Source of the DNA: Aquila chrysaetos chrysaetos
Taxonomy: Eukaryota > Chordata > Aves > Accipitriformes > Accipitridae
Assembly: GCF_900496995.4 (NCBI RefSeq)
Contig: NC_044009.1
Span: 43,175,505 to 43,239,504, forward strand
Direction of reading: 5' to 3'
DNA: 64,000 bases
How positions within the stretch are numbered: position 1 is the first letter of the stretch; each line of letters begins with the position of its first letter. This document shows positions 55,400 through 64,000 of the stretch, piece after piece. Position numbers and translations under genes: made by a program. Below the pieces are notes generated by a model. The model saw only the letters and a list, made by a program, of their open reading frames with translations. It was not told where the DNA came from and made no database searches.

Positions 55400-58300
55400 C
55401 TTTACCTAATAACAACATGCCTATGAAGCTAGTTTCTTTACACCCCAGCTTTGAAGAAGTAATGGATAGATCATCTGCTACACTTTCTCCCCCCAGAAGG
55501 AAAGGAGGGAGGTAAAAACTGAAACTTTCTGCTCCTTTCTTTCTGCTGCAGGGCTCAGTCATAACTGCACCTTTAATAAAGTCCAGTTAAATTGCAGATT
55601 TGCCAGAGGACTCTTCACGTCTGTGGTCTGTGCTTGACACAGAGTGGGACACAGACCAGATTCAGACCCACAGAGTAACAACAGGAGCAACGCATGTGAA
55701 ACTGTGAGGAATGCTGTTTGCATTTTTGCCTGCTCAGACATCCCTTCATCGTAATGGATCCTGACACAGGAACACCTGCCTGCCGTCTCCCACTTGGAGC
55801 GTGGGCTGCCAAAGACGGCACAGGCACAGTTTGCAATGGCACAGCCGGGCTGGCACAGGGCTGGGAATTCAGTCAGTCGGAAGCTACTTTCCTTGAGTCA
55901 AGTTATTGCCAAGGAGCAATGACAGCATCTTGCCTCTCTGCGAGGCTGCGCCTCCCAGCTCCTGCTGAGTTCCTGCTTAGCGTGCTTAGCCTTTTCTTTG
56001 AGAAAGAAAAATATATACAGCCTGACTGAAGAGCTCCCTCTGAAGAGCTCCTACCACCTGTTTTCAGGGTGTGCTTTCAGCAAAGAGCTGATGCTCTAAA
56101 ATGAAGACCTGAATTTGGGGAAGTGCTGCCTTCAAAGCTCCAGAAAGGTCAGTGAAAAGCCTGTTCACAGCAGAATCAGTGCTGTATCCAATAGTGTCCT
56201 GAAACCTCTCTGAGCAGGCAGAACTGCTCTGTGCCAGAGTTTTGCACCTGAAGACATCCACTGAGTCAATTTTCACATGACTTTTCTTAGCTTGTCATGA
56301 GCAGCTGCAGCACACAAACAAGCTCAAGACTTAAAGGAATTGCACAGTACTGTGGAAGTAGGTTACTAAGCCAAAATTGGCTTCCTTTACCCAGTGTTTC
56401 TCCCCTCGCAGCAATGTGTACCCTAGAACTGAATGAGGTTAGGCACAGAATGATGAATTGTTTGGACTGGGGAAAGATGTGATGGCATTAGATGGGTTTT
56501 ATAAAACCCAAAGGGACTGAGAAAAACTTGAGGAAAGAAGGCAGCTTTGGAGTAACCTAACACTGCTGCTCACAAACACAAAATCCCCATCAAGAGGAAC
56601 ATAAGATTACAGTAAACTCAGCAGATTCAAAGCCCACCTCAGCCACTTCACCACATCCCTGTGACACAGTCAGCTGGGCCCCATGGGCTACACCTGAGCT
56701 TTTACTACTGTCCATCCAAAAGGGATGACAGGCAACATCTCAGCTTGACCATTAAACCCTGACACAAGCATGTTGACAGTTTGTCTTCAGCTAGCCGTAC
56801 TAAACCGCATGGTGTAGTTACAAAGTCCTCCCTGTGCACAAGTGGAATAGTATCCTGGATCTCTTTATAAAAAGAGTTTTCCCTCTGCACCTGCTCCAGC
56901 TCATTGCTGGCAAGTATGAGACCACTCAGACTGCAAACCAGCAGCAAAAGCAATATTCATCCCAAGATTATTTTTAAAATCTTGGAAAGTTTGAAAATCC
57001 TCAGAAGATTCCTTCTTTTCAGTAAAAGTCCTAATCCACGGCCCAGATGCTCTCTCTCCAGCAGTGAGCATGCTGAACAATAAGGCCTCCAGGGCCTTGT
57101 ACCACAGCTCTTCCTATAATCTCTTAGTGGCCTCTGCTGGCCAGGACTGAGATCCTGGGATCCGTTTAAGTGTTAGCAGTCCTGAATCCAGCTAAAAGTT
57201 ACATAGATATTTTATTGGTGACAGCACAGCAGAGACACCATCTACAGAGCTGCATTAATCTGCAAGCATCCCACCTGATGCTGAGCACATTGCTCAGGTC
57301 AGTCACTGACAGCAATACGGTAGCAAGGGCCTTGCAAAATAGCCCAGATTTTCCAAGCTTTTCCAACTTTTTTGTGCAGATGCAGGTATATCCTTGCTGG
57401 TATGGGAGGCTCTCTAAGCTATGTCCTAGAGAAAACTCTTCCCAAAGACTTCTTCTGTTACCCAAATCTTTGGAAAGTGATAAAAGTGCCTAAAAGTGGT
57501 ATATTGAGATTGGTACTCAAGAGTAGATGTCCTCCATTATGGATAAAAAGAGAAGTGCATAGAAAAGTAAGCAAATGCTTAGCACTGAGGAACATCAGAA
57601 TAAGTGCCTAGAAACACATCATTGGCTGTTGCAAACTATTTTGGCTCCATTACATTTAGCTGATTGTCTGACCTGCAGTTCAACATACATAACACTAATG
57701 CTATTAAAGCCCATTTCCAAGAGCTCAAACTCTGGGGTAGAGAAGTTAAACAATTGGCTCAGTAATACAGTGAGGAATCCTAGCTGGTCCCTGGTTTCCA
57801 AGCCAATGTTTGCAGTGTATTTGTGGCCCCAGTCTTATTCAGAAAGCCAGAGAGAATGTTATTGAATCAGGGAAGCCAGTGCTACATCTAGGCTTGTGCT
57901 AACTGGAGTCATTGTTTACTGGTCTCATGCTTAGACTTGTAAGGTTTAAAAAACCCCAAAACATATAACCTCCAAATGAAAATCATATTTTTTGCTTTTG
58001 GAAAAAGGTAGCAGTTGATATACTCTTCCTTTTTTATGAGTTTTATTTCAGATGGCAAATACTGTTCATTCTCAGGGTAAATTCAATTGTTGCATATTAA
58101 ATGCTCAAAAACAGGTCTTTAGGAAGTAGCATTTCAGTGTGACCACTTGGAGCTCTGGACATGAAATTCTTACGTTTTCACTGTGTACTTGCACTAGAAA
58201 GATAATTTGTCTGAAAAATTAGCTAGCTTCTGACAGTCAGTTTCTAAAACTTCAGGCTCGCTACCTTCATTTATAACCATCCTTTACCAGGTCAAATTTA

Positions 58301-60929
58301 ATACACAGGAAATTTAAGGAACAGAACATTTTTTTCTGCAGAAGTATTTGTCAACGAGAGATGAAATTCTCCCCCTGCAGGGAGAAGGCACAAGTGTCTG
58401 TAGTTCCTCACAAGCAAGCAAGGAAGGAGGGGCACTGTCACAGGCCAAGACAGTTTCCTTAACCCAGACAGGGAACTTTATTAGCAGAACGGCTATACTA
58501 ATTTTTGTACTCTTTATTTTTTATACAGTCCTATCCTACTGTATGTTTTAGTAGACTATGAAAGGGCTTGAGATTGGGAAAAAATCAATAAAGAAATGAG
58601 CTACCCGCTGTCGAGAAAATAAGAATTTGTATCTCTGTGTTATAGTACACTATGTTACACAGGAACCATGGGTGAAAGGACTTTGCATCCATTGGTCTTG
58701 GTGTCCTCAGTTTTGTGGCTTGGAGCTAGCTTTGTTCACTATAGTCTCTTTTTTGGCACAACAATTAAGATACCAGTTTTTCACCTGGCTAGAGAGCAGC
58801 TGTTATTTCTGATGAACTGCTTCTGTCACTGTATATGAAGGAAAGACCTAGTGCAGGTAAACTTTCTCATATTAGCAAAGCGGTCAGCGTTTTTTACCTT
58901 AAAAAGAGGGTGTTTTCAGTACAATACATTTGCTGCTGCTAGTCCTGTCTGGCTCACAACTTTTGTGATCTGTGTGATGCAACCTTGTTTCCAGATTGCA
59001 GCAAGCAACAAATTAAAAAAGTAAAGGATTGCTAGTCATCTCTTATCTTTTCTTGAACTCATTTGTTTACATTCTCCCACAATATAGGCCAGTCCCTGAA
59101 GAGCTTACGATCTAATTTAAAGACAGATACAACAACTGGCATTACAAGTATACAAAGAAATCAGAATGGTTAAGGTATGTTTAATAGTGACCTCAACTAC
59201 ATGAGACAGTTTTTCATTAGTTTACTTTCCTTTAAAAAGACATGTGTACAATAAACATGAGTAACCCCAGCAAAATAGGTCTTCAGAAAAAAAGAGGAAG
59301 AGAAAAAAATGTCACAAAATATTGTTGGGAAAGAATTTAAACCCTAAAATGCTGTCAGGATCTGTGTACAGTGGCCTGGCAAGGGGCCAGCAGCAAATAT
59401 TCAGTCATGTTCTGACTGAACACTGACCTACAGAAGTTCACAGTTTCACATCTGTGTACCCAACAGGAACAATTTCAGTGGGAGACAGGAGTCAAAATAC
59501 CCTAAGGTTCACGCTGAGACACTGGTCAAAGAAATGGACAAACAAGTGAGACTTGTACTGCTGGTGGACAGTACATGCAAGGTGGCAGTGTAAGTTAGAA
59601 ATAAGTTGAAACAGGAACAGCATTATTAGTAAATACAAGGAGTGGTAAGTCAAGTCTATAGGTCTGGAATTTTGCATAAGAAGATGAAAAACAACAGACC
59701 AGAAAACACAGAGCTGATGGAGAGATATCCATCTCAGTTCCTGTATCATTAACAGGTTTGCTACTGATGGCAGCAGTTCTCCCTAGCGATCACTGTTCCA
59801 CTATAGCTTCTTGTTTTGGACATGAAATATTCCTGGCAAAAAATCTTGATGGGTGCAATTCAGAATCACTGAAGTCAAACTTTGGATGTGATTGCTGTCT
59901 TTGGATTTGAAACTGAGTCTTCTGTTAAACCTTCAGCTTTATGTGGTGCTGTAGGAATATCATAAATTAAGACACTGACTGGTAGTATGCATGGCTGGGA
60001 GTCATCTACTCTTCCAAGAACAGCATTTTTATGGTAAAGGTGTGAACAGAAGTGCTTTCAAAGAAATGGAAAATATTCTGGTTACTTAGCACTTCAGCTG
60101 AGAGATCTTGCCAAAAAGACTGCAAAAAGCATATGTCCACTATTTTCTGACCCTCAGTAAAATAGCCTGCTTTCCTGGTGTTCTCCCCTAACTTAGCGTA
60201 AACTCGGCTTTCCAGTTTATCTTGGTTTTCTTCTTACCTTCCCAATGCTAGGGAGTATAAATTCCCTGCTGCTAGAAGAATATAAAGTTACCCTACCATT
60301 ATAAACAGATATTTTTCTCTTTGTTTCTCTGTGGCAGGTTGGTGGTCTTCCACTGAAGGAACTCTCTTTGACAGATATCATAGCTCCATGTTCTTCCCCT
60401 TACCTTCCAATCAGTTTCCAATCTTTTATGGGCTCCTGATACCAGTAGTTGCCTATGGAAAAGCCTGTTGATACAGAAAAGAGAAATATTTTACATTAAA
60501 AAAAAATAATCTCCTCCTTCACTAAAAAGAATACCTACAAAATTTGGGTTTCATATATTACAAAGAAAAAAAATTAAAACCTTTCCCCCCCTTATTTCTC
60601 TGTTATGGTTCTAATTAAAAGGTTTAGGGGAAATGTTTCTTTTAGCAAAATTTTCCTTATTGAGATCATTAAGAACTTCTGTTTCCCTACAAGCAATCTG
60701 GTCATTAGAACATAAGCTTAAGGTTGCCATTACCATGGAATTTATGTGTAAATAATTGAGATACATGCTACCTTGCAGCCAATCAGTAGTCAAAACTATA
60801 TCTGCTGGGAAATGTAAAGGAAGACTAAATTTTTCAAAATTTAAAGAGAGAGAGAGAAGAGTCAGAAAAACTCCAAGGCAGGAATGTTCCTATCATCCTC
60901 TCCCAAATAAAAGAAAAATTGTGAATCTC

Positions 60930-61060
60930 TGGGGAAAACACGAGAGAAGGTTCTTTATGCCATAGTAACAGAACTCTGGAGCCCCTTGCCAAAGGAAACT
61001 GGAATGGCAAAAAATCATGTGAATTCAAGGGGAGAATGGACAAGTACTGAGAGAAGAGGT
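60930..61060 (+). mobile_element. Old CR1-like LINE remnant
   Basis: The order CAGAACTCTGGAGCCCCTTGCC, AATGGCAAAAAAT and TTCAAGGGGAGAATGGACAAG follows the same ancient CR1 3' region as the remnant at 50600. It is strongly diverged and its ends are uncertain. Confidence 0.5.
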
Positions 61061-64000
61061 TTGTTGAGGTTTAGCATATCAGGCTCAGGAAATCCCTGAG
61101 ATAAGAACAGTTGGAAGCTGGAAGAGTTTTGGAGGAGTATTGTAAGTGCTTGTCCTTACTCCCCTCTAAGTGGTTACTTACAGATACTGTGATAACTCTT
61201 GGTCTGAACCCTTAGGCCATTCTTACATTTCCATGATGCAAAGCAATAGTGTGGTGTGAGAAGTCCCCTTACCCCCCTACAGGATATGATCACAGCTTGG
61301 TGCTTTCCATTACACATTGCTGGGGGACTGGAAGGTGGGAGTAAGTCAAGGGTTAAGTCCACCCCACTGAACCATTCAGCACAGTGTAGTGGCTGTACTG
61401 TGAGGGCTGCTACCCTCCCAGCTGTACATCCCGCTCCCTCACCCTCCCATCTACAGTGGCTGGGGGGCCAGATGCCAAACCAGGTCTATTTGTAGATCTC
61501 CACCAGCAGAACCACTCTGTTGTCTTTTTCGTGACATCCACTGTGGTGGCAAGAGAAATCATAGATAGAAACTGAGTCCTGTATAATTCTTTTTTAGGTG
61601 AGTTCTCTTGCGAAAGGCTAAAATGTTACATTTGTTTCAAATAAAGTGCCATCTGGAGATGCTTCTTCAACAATGGCAGGGTCAGAGTCCCAAAGTAGCC
61701 TGCAAGCCAACAGTAGTAACAAAAGCCTGTCCTATCCCATCTACCAGCAAAATCAGCAAAATCTGGTGAGACGGGATATGCCATTCACAACTGAGTGAGC
61801 GTGAAAAAGACAAAGATACTGTTTACTGAGAAAATGTTCCTCTTCCAAGCACCACAGCCACTAAAGTCATGATTGATTTCAAACTGGAAACACAATAGTA
61901 GCCCTGTTCCTTCTCTTTGTCCAAGCTCTTTTGCATCTGTTTTCTTCCTGGAAATTAGCTTATAGCTGAAAAACCTCTTTTCTTTCCAATTACTGCATTT
62001 GTTTCTAATATGTTTGTTACCACAAAATCTTTTGTTCAGAGGAGCAGAGCAAAGGCCCACTAGACTTAATTATCTCCTTGAAAACTGTTCAGCTTTTCTA
62101 GTAGTACTGTGTGATTTTGGTTGGTATTTTTCAGTAATGCTTTTTCTTATAGAAAATTTAAGTCAGAGCAGTGCAGAAAATACATCCACTGGAAGGCAGG
62201 CCTCAATCTGGCAGAACATGCTAAAAGGCCTAGAAGGAAAGATAAAAAAGTTATGCTCTGCTGAATGGAAACTGTCACGAGTCAATCAGGACTCAACAGT
62301 TAAGAACTAAGAGACGGTCTTTTTTCTGAATGGTTTCATGACTGCAGATATATAGTCTATAAAACGAAGGCTCTAATAACAAGTGTCTAATAAGGGTTCA
62401 TGTGTAATAAGAAGGGTCCTAGATGAAGCCTCTGACCTTGACTATAATTAAAATAAACCTATCATAACAATTATTAGTTGAAGTCAGCAAATCCTAACAG
62501 GAATGATCCCAACAGTGCTGATCAGACTGCCACCAACTGAAATCAGTGGAGTTGAATTCCAGGGCTGAACTTGGCCCATAGGTTTCACGTGTTCTCCCAG
62601 CACGACTACCTTCCAGCACGGGCATGCAGGACTTGTGATCTGGGCTTGCTGGGGTGAAAGGTGCCTCACAGGAGGTCCTTTCTGTGCCTGTGCACACAGT
62701 CCAGAGGCACATTTGATGTGCACAAGCAGAAGTGGTGTCTGGCTCCACCTCAGACTCACAGCCAGACCAGACCCTGGGCATGCTCAGGAAAGTACTGTTC
62801 TGGGTGGGCACCTGATGTCCCACTCCCTGGACTTGCAATCTGTGCACTCTCTACTGCCAGGTCCCCTACTACTGTGGAGATGGCTCTGCTTCAGAGTTAA
62901 TTACATGTGACTGGATCAAATACTTCATACTGTACTTGTTTCTAGCAAGGACTGAGTTTGGCTCAGCAGTTTGAGATGCTAAACCTTTGATAATCCAGAT
63001 ACCATCTTTTGCTTTGAGTGCCATCAAAATCAGAACAAAAGGAAAGAGTTTATTTCATGTGGCAGCTGAAGATCCCATATTTAATGCTGCCAGACTTTGT
63101 CAACACACAGTTTTCTTTCAGACAAACCAAAAACTCAATTTTCTCTTTGCAGTTTTCATGGGAGCATATTAAATGAACTTCCTCCTTTCATCAGTGACTC
63201 ACTCCTGGAAAGGCTATTTCACAAATAGTATCTCCATTCCAAAGGAAACAAGCTGTTCCCTCTTACATTACTCAAGTAGCTGCAGATAAACTAAAATACA
63301 TTAAGTCAAAAGATTTCAAAATGCATTAGATACATAGCTCGGAGACAGACAGCTTTTTGTCAGATAGTTCTCCGATATGAATTGCTGCCTTTTAATGAAA
63401 TCACTCAAGCCAAATTCTAAAATTGACTAGAAATTCTGGGTGCCTGGCTGGAGACATCTTACAATCACATGGAGTCCATAAGTTCATATCCTTCTTGCTG
63501 TGTCTATGTTGGTCACACAAAATATCTACAGCCTTTTTTGAAAATCTTTTCCATACAGAATGCAGCTAACAGGTTAGATAGAAACTAATACAGTTCTATA
63601 GAAATTCTTTCAGCAATTGAAGGCTGGTCTAAATCAGAATCGGGATCTAAATCAGAGTATCTCCAATATGAGATTGCTAACAGCCATTGAGACATCTGTT
63701 CAAGTCTACAGCTGCAGATATTACATAAATTAGTATCTGTTTTCTGCAATGTGAACTAAAGCCTTACCTGGAGATGTGAATAAGGTGATGATGTGGTTAC
63801 TTCCATCAGTAAGGATTACTGATGTGTTTAGAGCTGAGCTGCTGCTGCTAATCTCATCAAAGAAAAGATGCTAAGAATTCCTCAAACAAACAGTTAAGTC
63901 CCCAGATAAACAGTTGGAAATAGGGTCTCTTGACCACATGGGTCTGAAAAACAGCCAGGCCTTTCTTGCTGAAGAAAATCAGAAGTATAATCATGTCTTT

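Larger units (their letters stand above)
49761..64000. other. Non-coding right flank (no gene recognised)
   Basis: More than 14 kb without a convincing exon. Open frames are short, unrelated to known families and without linked splice structure. Recognised content is limited to CR1 remnants near 50,600-50,760, 55,051-55,399 and 60,930-61,060. The neighbouring gene expected from synteny is MRAS on the minus strand, but none of its Ras-family motifs was found here. Part of this region could be its 3' side. Confidence 0.6.

Noticed and set aside
49761-64000. Possible MRAS exons on the minus strand
   Set aside because: None of the Ras GTPase motifs (GxxGxGKS, DTAGQE, NKxD) or the C-terminal exon could be found.
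1-64000. CRISPR arrays, bacterial operons, tRNA or rRNA genes
   Set aside because: No regular direct repeats with spacers, no tRNA-like cloverleaf or rRNA sequence was recognised; gene structure is that of a vertebrate chromosome.

Overview
The window looks like a piece of a bird genome. The evidence is the intron-rich vertebrate gene structure, CR1 retroposon copies ending in the ATTCTATG tail, and a complete avian-type ERVL solo LTR. The LTR family suggests a bird outside the chicken lineage, but the species cannot be named from this window.

Layout: positions 1 to about 1,590 are AT-rich non-coding DNA. A CpG island at about 1,590-2,400 carries the promoter of CEP70 and probably that of a divergent gene on the minus strand (FAIM is expected from vertebrate gene order; no FAIM coding exon is visible). 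CEP70 (centrosomal protein of 70 kDa) runs on the plus strand from its ATG at 2,387 to its stop at 13,676. I resolved 17 coding exons whose phases join into an intact reading frame of 596 codons. ESYT3 (extended synaptotagmin 3) runs on the minus strand from its ATG at 49,148 to its stop at 15,115. I resolved 23 coding exons giving an intact frame of 857 codons. The two genes are tail to tail, with likely poly(A) signals only about 0.5 kb apart. A second CpG island at about 48,600-49,760 is the ESYT3 promoter. From about 49,800 to 64,000 I find no convincing gene, only CR1 remnants and possible regulatory sequence. MRAS is expected beyond the right edge from conserved order.

The two genes are neighbours by conserved synteny rather than by shared function. 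CEP70 is a coiled-coil centrosome and microtubule protein with a C-terminal TPR-like segment. ESYT3 is an ER-anchored tether with an SMP lipid-transfer domain and three C2 domains that acts at ER-plasma membrane contacts. I did not find a previously undescribed biological system. The most useful observations are splice-site ambiguities in CEP70, a possible conserved non-coding element and an intact solo LTR in ESYT3 intron 4, and lineage-variable details of ESYT3 (C2B, linker and C-terminal tail).

Exon boundaries come from reading GT/AG sites, codon phase and remembered similarity to the human proteins. No alignment or transcript data were used.
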